From: LMUY01 sp964247705
GTDB lineage: Bacteria > Pseudomonadota > Alphaproteobacteria > Acetobacterales > Acetobacteraceae
Length of the DNA: 64,000 bases
Assembly: GCA_964247705.1 (NCBI GenBank)
Contig: CAXTVQ010000012.1
Span: 1-64,000, forward strand
Direction: 5' to 3'
Shown here: one piece after another, positions 41,684 through 52,246 of the stretch
Layout: each line of letters starts with the position of its first letter
Numbering within the stretch: position 1 is the stretch's first letter
Notes under the pieces: model-generated
The model's input: the letters and a program-made list of their open reading frames with translations, nothing else
Told to the model about the DNA's origin: nothing
The model's database searches: none
Program-made: the position numbers and the translations under genes

Positions 41684-41741
41684 GGATCTGCCTCCGGTGT
41701 CGCTGGCTTATCGCTGCGCCAGGCAGCAATCGTCCTGCTGC

Positions 41742-41770
41742 GGGTTGCCAAGCACGATGCAAGGCAACCC
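41742..41770 (-). other. Inverted repeat in the S41-NCS1 gap
   Basis: GGGTTGCC (41742-41749) and GGCAACCC (41763-41770) form an 8 bp perfect stem with a 13-base loop, 59 bp before the NCS1 start. A smaller 6 bp pair CAACCG/CGGTTG lies at 41795-41820. It could be a terminator after the S41 gene or a regulator site. No thiamine (TPP) riboswitch core was seen in this 151 bp gap. Confidence 0.3.
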
Positions 41771-41834
41771 AGCGTGAGCAAAGGTTGTGCCATTCAACCG
41801 ATCGGGCAACGGTCCGGTTGTTGTGGAATGCTGG

Positions 41835-43370
41835 TCAAGGCGCGGGCAGTTGCGACAACGCCGCCTGATAGGCTGCCGGATGGTCCAGCAGGAACCCGGC
41901 TGCGTCCAGGTCCGCGTCGCGGCCCTCCACGGCCGGGCAGGCATTGCGGATGTCCACCACTTGCGCCACCGGCAACTGCGCCCGGGCTGCGTTGTGCCGC
42001 GCCAGGGCGAGGGCGAAACTCTGCTGGCCCGCCGCCAGCGCCGTCAGTTGACGCTTCAGCGAGTCCTCGCCCAGGCTGGTGCAGACCTGCGGCATCACGC
42101 CCAGGCCCTGGATCGGCCAGCCGCCCGGCGCCAACACCCGGCTCCAGGTCACGAACAGTTCGCCGCCATCCGGCAGCGGCGCGATCGTCTGCACCAGGCC
42201 CTTGCCCAGCGTCGAACTGCCGACCACCACGGCGCGGCCGTTATCCTCCAGCGCCGCCGCCATGATCTCCGCCGCACTCGCCGTGCGCCCGTCCACCAGC
42301 ACCACGATGGGCCGGCCCTTCGCCGCATCCTCGCTGTCGCCGGCCTTCCAGACGCGGCTGCTCTGCGGGTTGCGGCCCGACGTCGTCGCCACCGTGCCGC
42401 TCGTCAACACTTGGCTCACGGCGGCAACCGCCTCCCGCAGCAACCCGCCACGATTACCCCGCAAATCGAGCACGAGGCCGCGCACCCGGTGGCCGGTGAA
42501 CCCCGCCCCCAGCGCGGCGGCGAACTGGTCGTCCGTCTCCGCGCTGAAGCCCGTGATGTGGATCAGCACCACGTCACCGATCCGCTCCGCCAGGACCGTT
42601 TGCGGCGGAACCAACGCGCGTTCGATGGTGTCCGAATGCAGGCGGCCACGTGTGCGCCAGGCAAGGTGGACGGTGCTGCCTTCGGGCCCGCGCACCCAGC
42701 CTTCGACCGTCTGCGCGTCCTCGCCCCGCACGACGTGCTCGTCCACGTTTTGGATCCGGTCCCCCGGGCGCAAGCCGGCGTCGTCGGCCGGGCTGCTGGG
42801 CACGACGTCCTGGATCACGACGCCAGCACGGGTGCGGACGAGCGTGATGCCGAGCCCGGCTTCGCCCGACCGGCGATCCCGCTCGGCGTCGGCGGCGCCA
42901 GGCGGCACATAGCGCGAGTAGGGGTCGAGATGGTTGAACATTTCGTCGAAGAAGGAGCGGATCACGCCCTGGGTCCCGGCATCCTGCATCGGGCCGGAGA
43001 CGGCGAAGGCGGCGGCAGAGGCGGAAGCGGCCAAGCTGCCCCAGCCATCGGCATCGGCGACATCCGGCGCCGGACCGGTGAACACGGGCCTGCCGGCCTG
43101 TCGGATCACCAGCGTGTTGTCGCGTAGTTCGGCGGTGAACGCCGGATCCAGCGCAGTAAGCCCGCGCAGGCCCCAAAGCGTCAGTTGCGGGACCCCCTCG
43201 GCCTCAAGCGTCCGCGGCGTGATGAAGGCGAGGGCGGTGCCGAAGACGGATGCGGCGGACTGCTCGTTGAAGCTTGCCATCGCGTGCCCCAGGCCAGGTA
43301 CTGCCCAGATCAGCAATATGAGCAGCCCGACGCGTTTGAACGTACTGCCCGGCGTAGACCAGCCCGTCAC
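41835..43370 (-). CDS. S41-family carboxy-terminal processing protease
   Basis: 511 residues. An N-terminal signal anchor (VGLLILLIWAVPGLGHAMA) puts it in the periplasm. A PDZ domain spans about residues 160-240 (GLGITLVRTRAGVVIQDVVP, DAGLRPGDRIQNVDEHVV). The protease core has GLVLDLRGNRGG, the catalytic serine in VDGRTASAAEIMA and the catalytic lysine in SSTLGKGLVQTI. Family members trim C-termini of envelope proteins. A C-terminal segment of about 100 residues after the core is unassigned. Its start overlaps the rnr stop region by 4 bases. Confidence 0.9.
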   Translation of the reverse strand: MTGWSTPGSTFKRVGLLILLIWAVPGLGHAMASFNEQSAASVFGTALAFITPRTLEAEGVPQLTLWGLRGLTALDPAFTAELRDNTLVIRQAGRPVFTGPAPDVADADGWGSLAASASAAAFAVSGPMQDAGTQGVIRSFFDEMFNHLDPYSRYVPPGAADAERDRRSGEAGLGITLVRTRAGVVIQDVVPSSPADDAGLRPGDRIQNVDEHVVRGEDAQTVEGWVRGPEGSTVHLAWRTRGRLHSDTIERALVPPQTVLAERIGDVVLIHITGFSAETDDQFAAALGAGFTGHRVRGLVLDLRGNRGGLLREAVAAVSQVLTSGTVATTSGRNPQSSRVWKAGDSEDAAKGRPIVVLVDGRTASAAEIMAAALEDNGRAVVVGSSTLGKGLVQTIAPLPDGGELFVTWSRVLAPGGWPIQGLGVMPQVCTSLGEDSLKRQLTALAAGQQSFALALARHNAARAQLPVAQVVDIRNACPAVEGRDADLDAAGFLLDHPAAYQAALSQLPAP

Positions 43371-45541
43371 CGCCCAGGCAATTTCTGTTTTGTATCCCGA
43401 GCCTTAGCGCCCCGATCCGCAGCAATGGCGAAGATCAGCCCGCCCGTGACAGGACTAGCTTCGACAAGGCGGACGTCCAGGGTCTGCGCAAGGTGGAAAG
43501 ACATGCGTGTGCGACGGCCGGTTAACGACTTGGTTGCTTCATCGTGTATCCAGAAATCGTCGGGCAGACTGGAGATAGGCACCAGCCCACTCGCCCCCGT
43601 TGCCGACAAAGTGACGAACAATCCGAACCGTGTCACGCCCGATATGCGCGCGGCGAACTCGGCCCCTGTCTTATCTGCCATGTAAGCAGCGAGATAGCGG
43701 TCGATCGCGTCTCTTTCCGCGAGCGCCGCACGGCGTTCGGTGGCGGTGATGTGCTCGGCCGTGTCCTCGAACCGCGTGGCCTCCTGGTCGGTCAGACCAC
43801 CCGGGCCGGCATTCAGCCCGCGGATCAGCGCGCGGTGGACGCATAGGTCGGCGTAGCGCCGGATCGGGCTGGTGAAATGGGCGTAGCGCGGCAGGGCGAG
43901 CCCGAAATGGCCGATGTTGTCCGGTGCGTATTGCGCCTGGCTCTGCGACCGCAGCACCACCTCGTTCACCAGCGGCGCCTGCTCGGTTTCCGCCACTTGC
44001 TGCAGCACGGCGTCCAGGTCGCGGGGATGGATCTGGCCCTGCGGCGGCAAGCCGATGCCCAGGCCGTGCAGGAAGCTACGCAGCGCTTCCACCTTCTCGT
44101 CCGAAGGCGGTGCGTGAATGCGGTACATGCACGGCAGATGCTTGGTCTCCAGCATCTCCGCGGCGGCCACGTTGGCCAGCACCATGAACTCCTCGATCAG
44201 CCGGTGGCTGTCGAGCCGGGGGCGCGGAACGATGGCCAGCACCTTGCCCTCGCCGTCCAGCGTGACCTTCCGTTCGGGTAGATCGAGGTCCAGCGTGCCA
44301 CGGGCCTGGCGCGCGGCGAGCAGGGCACGGAAGGCGGCGTAAAGGGCGGGGACCGGCAGCCCGAGATCGTCGCCGCGATCGTTCGCGTCCTGCACCTGCT
44401 CGTAGGTGAGCCGCGCAGCCGAGCGCATCAGGCCGCGGCCGAACCGGTGTGACGTTTTCTTGCCCGCCGCGTCCACCCGCATCTCGACGAACAGGCAGCC
44501 GCGCTCCTCATCCGGCCGCAGGCTGCACCAACCGTTGGACAGCGCCTCCGGCAGCATCGGCACGACCCGGTCGGGGAAGTAGACGCTGTTGCCGCGCTCC
44601 CACCCCGTCCGGTCCAGCGGCGAACCCGGCGGGACGTAATGCGCCACGTCCGCGATGGCCACGATCAGGCGGTGGCCGTCCCCGTCCGGCTCGGCAAACA
44701 CGGCGTCGTCGAAGTCGCGCGCGTCCTCGCCGTCGATGGTCACCAGCGGCACGGCCCGCAAATCCTCGCGGGTTCCGAGCGTTACGGGCCCTGCCGCCTC
44801 CGCCTGGTCCACCGCCTCCTGGGGGAAGGTGTCCGGGATGTCGTGCGTGTGGATGCACACCAGGCTCACGGAGCGCGCGTCCCCCATGCGGCCGAGCCGC
44901 TCCGTCACACGCGCGGATTTCAGGCCGTAGCTGCGGCTGGGCAGGGGGGCGCCCAGCACGATCTCGCCGTCCAGCGCGCCCTCGGTGTCGCCCTCCGCGA
45001 CAAGCCATTCGGCCTTCTGACGGCGGTCGGTCGGCTGGATGCGGCCGCCATGCGGGGTGGCGCGGAACACGCCGAGCACGCGCCCAGGTGCGTCGGTCAG
45101 GCGCTTGAGCGTGCGGCCTTCGTATTTGCCGTTGCCAATCGGGCGCAATTTGGCCAGCACCCGCTCACCGGGCGCCAGGGCCGGTGCATCCCGCCGTTCG
45201 GGCGCCATCAGCACCATCGGCGGCGGGCCGTCACCCTCCCAGCCAACCGGGCGGGCAATGGCGTCGCCGTCCGGGTCGGTGCCGGTGATCTGCACGATCT
45301 GCGCGTCCGGAAGGCGGCCCGGCGGGGTGAAGCGGCGGTGCCCGGCCGGCGCGATCACGCCTTCCCCCGCCAGATCCTTCAGCAGCGTGCGCAGCCCGAC
45401 CCGGTGCTCCGGGCCGAGCCGGAAGGCACGCTCCACCTCGCGCTTGCCCACACGGCCGGTCGACTGGCGGATGAAGTCGCGTATGGCCTCGCGAGAGGGA
45501 AGCGGTGGGGGTGGAGTGTCGTCCTTGCGCCGCCGTGCCAA
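43367..45541 (-). CDS. rnr: Ribonuclease R
   Basis: Processive 3'-5' exoribonuclease of the RNB family that degrades structured RNA. 724 residues: N-terminal winged-helix/cold-shock region (REAIRDFIRQSTGRVGKREV), the catalytic RNB domain with IDGEDARDFDDAVFAE (metal-binding aspartates), and a C-terminal S1 domain (FAARISGVTRFGLFVTLS ... GLVPISSLPDDFW). No ATG fits; TTG at 45541 gives LARRRKDDTPPPPLP and lies just after the topA stop. A basic tail ends the protein. Confidence 0.95.
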   Translation of the reverse strand: MARRRKDDTPPPPLPSREAIRDFIRQSTGRVGKREVERAFRLGPEHRVGLRTLLKDLAGEGVIAPAGHRRFTPPGRLPDAQIVQITGTDPDGDAIARPVGWEGDGPPPMVLMAPERRDAPALAPGERVLAKLRPIGNGKYEGRTLKRLTDAPGRVLGVFRATPHGGRIQPTDRRQKAEWLVAEGDTEGALDGEIVLGAPLPSRSYGLKSARVTERLGRMGDARSVSLVCIHTHDIPDTFPQEAVDQAEAAGPVTLGTREDLRAVPLVTIDGEDARDFDDAVFAEPDGDGHRLIVAIADVAHYVPPGSPLDRTGWERGNSVYFPDRVVPMLPEALSNGWCSLRPDEERGCLFVEMRVDAAGKKTSHRFGRGLMRSAARLTYEQVQDANDRGDDLGLPVPALYAAFRALLAARQARGTLDLDLPERKVTLDGEGKVLAIVPRPRLDSHRLIEEFMVLANVAAAEMLETKHLPCMYRIHAPPSDEKVEALRSFLHGLGIGLPPQGQIHPRDLDAVLQQVAETEQAPLVNEVVLRSQSQAQYAPDNIGHFGLALPRYAHFTSPIRRYADLCVHRALIRGLNAGPGGLTDQEATRFEDTAEHITATERRAALAERDAIDRYLAAYMADKTGAEFAARISGVTRFGLFVTLSATGASGLVPISSLPDDFWIHDEATKSLTGRRTRMSFHLAQTLDVRLVEASPVTGGLIFAIAADRGAKARDTKQKLPGR

Positions 45542-45543
45542 TT

Positions 45544-48204
<2,661 letters not shown>

Positions 48205-48231
48205 GGTGTCCTTGTGTCAGCCACTGGGGGC

Positions 48232-49335
48232 TCAGCCGAGGAGGGCTACGCGGTGGCCTGGCAGGGTTTCCACAACCCCCTCCAGTTCGAGAACCAACAG
48301 CACAGCCATCACCGTGGATGCGGACAACTGGCAGCGCCGTATCAGATCGTCAACCGCCGCCGGGTCAGGGCTGAGCAGGGCGAGCACTTGGGCGCGGGCC
48401 ACGGCCGGGTCAACGGGGGCGTCGAACGGGGCGGGCGCTTCGGCGAACCCGAGCGGCAGAGGTTGGACGGCGGGACCTTCCCAGCCCCGTAGCGCGTCCA
48501 GCACGTCGGCGGCTTGGCCGATCAAGGTAGCGCCGTTGCGGATCAGGTCATTCGAGCCGTGGCAGCGTGGGTCCAGCGGCGAGCCGGGTACGGCCAGCAC
48601 CATGCGGTGGGCGTCCAGCGCCTGCTGCGCGGTGATCAGGCTGCCGGAGTGGCGGGCCGCCTCCACCACCACGACCCCCATCGACAAGCCGGCGATGATG
48701 CGGTTGCGGCGGGGAAAGTGCCGGGCCTGCGGAGCCGTGCCGAGCGGGGCCTCGGCGATGACCACGCCCTTCTCGGCGATACGGGCCTGCAGCGCCGTGT
48801 TCTCGGCGGGGTAGGGCATGTCCAAACCGCCGGCGATGGCGGCCGCGGTGTACCCCGTGTGCATGGCGCCGGTATGGGCCGCGGTGTCGATCCCGCGCGC
48901 CAGGCCGGAGACGACCAACACTTCGTGCGACGCGAGTTCGGCGGCCAGCGCCTCGGCCATGCGCTGGCCGTTGGCCGACGCATTGCGGGCGCCGACCAGG
49001 CCTACGGCGCGGCGGCCGAGCAACGCCGGGTCGCCAAGCACCGAGATCACGGGCGGCGCGTCTTCCAGCAGGGCGAGCATCTCGGGGTAGTCGGGTTCGC
49101 CCAACACCAGCATGCGGCCGCCAAGCTTCTGAACTCGGGCAAGTTCACGCTCGACGTCGCTGGCGCGGGTGACGGCGAACGGCGCGGTTCGGCCGCCGGC
49201 CTGGGCGAGTTCGGGCAAGGCGGCGATGGCCTGCTCGGCGACAGGATAGCGGCTCAGCAAGCGCCGATAGGTGAGGGGGCCGACGCCCGGTGTGCGCGCC
49301 AGGCGGATGCGGGCGAGCCGTTCAGCCGGGCTCAC
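48232..49335 (-). CDS. dprA: DNA-processing protein DprA
   Basis: Loads RecA on incoming single-stranded DNA in natural transformation. 367 residues: an N-terminal helix-hairpin-helix/SAM-like part (RLARTPGVGPLTYRRLL), the Rossmann-like DprA core with VGARNASANGQRMAEALA, VSGLARGIDTAAHTGAM and AGGLDMPYPAEN, and a C-terminal winged-helix DML1-like domain (VDDLIRRCQLSASTVMAVLL). The GTG at 49335 overlaps the plsY stop (GTGA); the longer frame runs through plsY and is rejected. comEC lies 4 kb away. Confidence 0.96.
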   Translation of the reverse strand: MSPAERLARIRLARTPGVGPLTYRRLLSRYPVAEQAIAALPELAQAGGRTAPFAVTRASDVERELARVQKLGGRMLVLGEPDYPEMLALLEDAPPVISVLGDPALLGRRAVGLVGARNASANGQRMAEALAAELASHEVLVVSGLARGIDTAAHTGAMHTGYTAAAIAGGLDMPYPAENTALQARIAEKGVVIAEAPLGTAPQARHFPRRNRIIAGLSMGVVVVEAARHSGSLITAQQALDAHRMVLAVPGSPLDPRCHGSNDLIRNGATLIGQAADVLDALRGWEGPAVQPLPLGFAEAPAPFDAPVDPAVARAQVLALLSPDPAAVDDLIRRCQLSASTVMAVLLVLELEGVVETLPGHRVALLG

Positions 49336-49889
49336 TTGGCGCCGATCCGGGGTTCGGTGCCGGCGCGCAGGCGGACGATATTGGCCCGGTGGCGCCAGAT
49401 GATCCAGGCGGAGATGAGCGGGACCGGCCAGGCATACGGCTGCACAGTCAATGCAACGAACGGCGCCGCCGCGCAGGCGACCAGTGCCGCGAGCGAGGAG
49501 ATCCGGGTCAGGACGGCGATGGCGAGCCAGATCACGGATGCGGCGACTCCGAACGGCCAAGCGATGCCGTAGAGTACGCCCGCACCGGTTGCGATACCCT
49601 TACCGCCACGGAATCCGAGCCAGGGGGTGAGCGTGTGGCCCAACACGGCGGCAAGCCCGGCCAACGCCGGGGGACCACCGAGTTCGCGGGCGATGACGAC
49701 GGCGGCGGTGCCCTTCAGCGCATCCAGTATGAGTGTGGCCGCCGCGAGGTCCTTGCGGCCGGTACGCAGGACGTTGGTGGCGCCGATGTTGCCGGAGCCG
49801 ATCGCCCGGATGTCACCCAGGCCGGCCATGCGGGTAAGAAGCAGACCGAACGGGATTGAGCCGAGCAGGAATGCGAGGAGAAGGGTCAA
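49332..49889 (-). CDS. plsY: Acyl-phosphate:glycerol-3-phosphate acyltransferase PlsY
   Basis: Inner-membrane enzyme acylating glycerol 3-phosphate from acyl phosphate. About 185 residues with five helices. The three PlsY motifs are GSIPFGLLLTR/IGSGNIGATNVLR, GHTLTPWLGFRGGKGIATGAG and the later IIWRHRANIVRL region. The usual N-terminus LTLLLAFLLGSIPFG begins at TTG 49889, with GGGAGAAG directly upstream. The open frame continues to 49961, but that part (GTPPPDPLPQGAREK) is translated from a C-rich repeat, so I reject it. Its substrate is made by GpsA, encoded at 32408. Confidence 0.9.
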   Translation of the reverse strand: MTLLLAFLLGSIPFGLLLTRMAGLGDIRAIGSGNIGATNVLRTGRKDLAAATLILDALKGTAAVVIARELGGPPALAGLAAVLGHTLTPWLGFRGGKGIATGAGVLYGIAWPFGVAASVIWLAIAVLTRISSLAALVACAAAPFVALTVQPYAWPVPLISAWIIWRHRANIVRLRAGTEPRIGAK

Positions 49890-49890
49890 C

Positions 49891-49933
49891 TTCTCCCTCG
49901 CCCCTTGAGGGAGGGGGTCGGGGGGAGGGGTGC
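49891..49933. repeat. C-rich palindromic repeat, copy B (inverted)
   Basis: The reverse complement reads CCTCCCCCCGACCCCCTCCC then TCAAGGGG, nearly identical to copy A at 19474-19520. It lies immediately upstream of the plsY coding start and supplies the GGGAG that looks like its ribosome binding site. Confidence 0.65.
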
Positions 49934-49954
49934 CGCACGGGAAAGACAAGCCGG

Positions 49955-50002
49955 TTGCCACCTCTCCCCCAACCCCTCCCTCAAGAAGAGGAGAGGCAAT
50001 CC
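49955..50002. repeat. C-rich palindromic repeat, copy C
   Basis: CCTCTCCCCCAACCCCTCCC followed by TCAAGAAGAGGAG is in the same orientation as copy A and opposite to copy B. Copies B and C form a head-to-head pair in the 127 bp gap between the pyrC-like gene and plsY, as in REP/BIME-type elements. Confidence 0.6.
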
Positions 50003-50016
50003 TCTGGTGGCACTCA

Positions 50017-51288
50017 TCACCCGAACACCCGACGTCCGGCTTTCCACGTGCCGACTACCCGGCCTTCCAGCGCGCGTCCGTCGAATGGGGTGTTGCGTGC
50101 CTTGCCGGGCAGCGATCCGGCCTCCACGCGCCAGATCCGGTCGAGGTCGAACAGGCACAGATCCGCGGGCGCCCCTTTTGCCAACCGGCCCGCCTGGCTG
50201 CCGAGCAGCTTGGCCGGGCGGACCGTCAGCAAGGCGAGCGCGTCCATCAGCGGCAAGCCGGCGCCATGCACCTGCGCCAGCGTCACGCCTAAAAGCGTCG
50301 CCAAACCGGCGCCTCCGGCCGACGCCTGGGCGAACGGGAAACGCTTGTCGTCGGCGTCGCGCGGCTGGTGGTCCGAGGCAATTGCGTCCACCGTGCCGTC
50401 CACCAAGGCCGCGGCCACGGCGAGCCGGTCCGACTCGGGGCGCAACGGCGGGGAGAGCTTGGCGTAGGTGCGGAAGTCGCCGATCGCTGTCTCGTTAAGG
50501 TCGAAATAGGGCGGCGCGGTATCGCAGGTGACGTGAAGCCCCTCGTCCTTGGCCTGCCGGATCAAAGCCAATGCCCGTGCCGTGGAGACGTGCGCGAAAT
50601 GCACCGAGCCGCCGGTGAGCCGCGCAAGGCTGATGTCACGCGCGACCAGGATCTCCTCGGCGGCCGCGGGGATGCCGGGGAGGCCGAGACGTGTCGCCAG
50701 TTCGCCCTCGGTCGCCGATCCGCCAGCGGCGAGCGACGGGTCTTCCGGATGCTGGACGATGCGGTAGCCGAACCCGCGGGCATAGGACAGTGCGAGCCGC
50801 ATCATGCGGGCGTTGCCGATCGCCCGCTGGCCGTCGGTGAAGGCGACCGCGCCGGCCTCGCCCAGCAGGCCGATCTCGGCCAGTTCCTCGCCGCGGCAAC
50901 CGCGCGTGACGGCGCCGTAGGGCAGGATGGTGAGGCTGCCGGTTTCCTCACCGCGGGTGCGCAGCAGGCGGACGAGCGCCGGGTCGTCGATGGCGGGGAG
51001 GCTGTCGGGAAGGGCGGCGAGGGTGGTGATGCCGCCGGCCGCGGCGGCTTGCGCGGCGGAGGCGACGGTCTCGCGGTACTCAAAGCCAGGTTCGCCGACG
51101 GCGGCGCGCATGTCGACCAGGCCGGGGCAGAGGATGGCGCCGTCGCCGTCGATGATCGGGGCGTTGTCGGGGCGGCCGAGGCTGGGGCCTAGATCGGCGA
51201 TCAGGCCGTCCTGGATCAGAAGGCCGCCCTCGATGTCCAGGTTGGTTGCCGGGTCTAGCAGGCGGACATTGGTCAGGAGAACCGGCAT
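50017..51288 (-). CDS. Dihydroorotase-like protein lacking catalytic histidines (PyrC', ATCase partner)
   Basis: 423 residues of the amidohydrolase dihydroorotase family. Where active enzymes read DMHVHLREPG this one reads DMRAAVGEPG (residues 59-68), so both metal-binding histidines are gone (H61 to R, H63 to A). The later PHH-type motif is APPYFDL. It keeps QHPEDPSLAAGG, VHFAHVSTARA and SDHQPRDADDK, so the fold is intact. Together with the upstream pyrB this fits the non-catalytic PyrC' known to assemble with aspartate transcarbamoylase in Pseudomonas. A true dihydroorotase must be elsewhere. ATG 51288 matches the family start; ATG 51318 overlaps the pyrB end and is an alternative. Confidence 0.88.
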   Translation of the reverse strand: MPVLLTNVRLLDPATNLDIEGGLLIQDGLIADLGPSLGRPDNAPIIDGDGAILCPGLVDMRAAVGEPGFEYRETVASAAQAAAAGGITTLAALPDSLPAIDDPALVRLLRTRGEETGSLTILPYGAVTRGCRGEELAEIGLLGEAGAVAFTDGQRAIGNARMMRLALSYARGFGYRIVQHPEDPSLAAGGSATEGELATRLGLPGIPAAAEEILVARDISLARLTGGSVHFAHVSTARALALIRQAKDEGLHVTCDTAPPYFDLNETAIGDFRTYAKLSPPLRPESDRLAVAAALVDGTVDAIASDHQPRDADDKRFPFAQASAGGAGLATLLGVTLAQVHGAGLPLMDALALLTVRPAKLLGSQAGRLAKGAPADLCLFDLDRIWRVEAGSLPGKARNTPFDGRALEGRVVGTWKAGRRVFG

Positions 51289-51310
51289 CGAGGTTTGGGC
51301 AGGGCCCCTG

Positions 51311-52246
51311 CTAAACATTCCGCCTCGCCCGGCGTGAACACACGTCCAGCACCGCCATCCGGACGGAAACGCCCATCTCCACCTGCTCGCGGATCAACGA
51401 CCGCGCCGGGTCGTCCGCAACCGCGCTATCGATCTCCACCCCGCGGTTCATCGGCCCGGGATGCATCACCAGCGCGTCCGGCGCCGCCTTCGCCAGCCGC
51501 GCCGCGTCCAGCCCGAAGAAGCGGAAATACTCGCGCGCCGAGGGCACCGGGCCGCTCGACATCCGCTCCTTCTGCAAACGAAGCATCATCACGATGTCCG
51601 CCCCCGCCAGCCCGGCGTCCATGTCGTGGAACACGGTCACACCCAGCCGGCTCGCCTCCGCCGGGATCAGGGTCGGCGGGCCGATCACCCGCACCTGGCT
51701 ACCCATCGTGGTCAGCAGGTGAATGTTGGAGCGCGCCACCCGCGAATGCAGGATGTCGCCGCAGATCGCCACCGTCAGCCCCTGCAGCCGGCCGCGGCGG
51801 CGGCGGATGGTCAGGGCATCGAGCAACGCCTGCGTCGGATGCTCGTGCAAACCGTCCCCGGCGTTGATCACCGCCGCATCCACCTTCTGCGCCAGCAGCG
51901 AGGGCGCGCCCGACTGGTCATGCCGCACCACCAGCAGGTCGCACTGCATGGCGTTCAGTGTGCCGGCGGTGTCCAGCAGGGTTTCGCCCTTGTTCACCGA
52001 GGAGGACGAGACGGACATGTTGATCACGTCGGCACCCAGCCGCTTGCCGGCCAGTTCGAAGGAGGTGCGGGTGCGGGTGCTGTCCTCGAAGAACAGGTTG
52101 ATCAAGGTGCGCCCGCGCAGCAGGTCCCGCTGCGTCTTGCCGGAGCGGTTGAGCAGCACGTAGCTCTCAGCCAGATCCAGCAAAGCGTTGATCTGCGGCG
52201 GATGCAGCCCCTCGATCGCGAGCAGGTGGCGGCTGGGCAGGTTCAT
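51311..52246 (-). CDS. pyrB: Aspartate carbamoyltransferase catalytic subunit
   Basis: Condenses carbamoyl phosphate with aspartate, the first committed step of pyrimidine synthesis. 311 residues. Carbamoyl-phosphate site FFEDSTRTRTSFELAGKRLG at about residues 53-72, SSVNKGETLLDT, the HPTQALLDALT loop, and the aspartate-domain VMHPGPMNRGVEI. ATG at 52246 overlaps the gltX stop (ATGA). The downstream PyrC'-like gene probably forms a structural complex with it. Confidence 0.97.
   Translation of the reverse strand: MNLPSRHLLAIEGLHPPQINALLDLAESYVLLNRSGKTQRDLLRGRTLINLFFEDSTRTRTSFELAGKRLGADVINMSVSSSSVNKGETLLDTAGTLNAMQCDLLVVRHDQSGAPSLLAQKVDAAVINAGDGLHEHPTQALLDALTIRRRRGRLQGLTVAICGDILHSRVARSNIHLLTTMGSQVRVIGPPTLIPAEASRLGVTVFHDMDAGLAGADIVMMLRLQKERMSSGPVPSAREYFRFFGLDAARLAKAAPDALVMHPGPMNRGVEIDSAVADDPARSLIREQVEMGVSVRMAVLDVCSRRARRNV

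Noticed and set aside
41684..41834. Thiamine (TPP) riboswitch before the NCS1 permease, suggested by nearby thiL
   Set aside because: No CUGAGA-type core on the minus strand; only a simple inverted repeat is present and thiL is convergent.
49890..50010. CRISPR-like repeats
   Set aside because: Two inverted, imperfect C-rich palindromes with no regular spacers and no cas genes.
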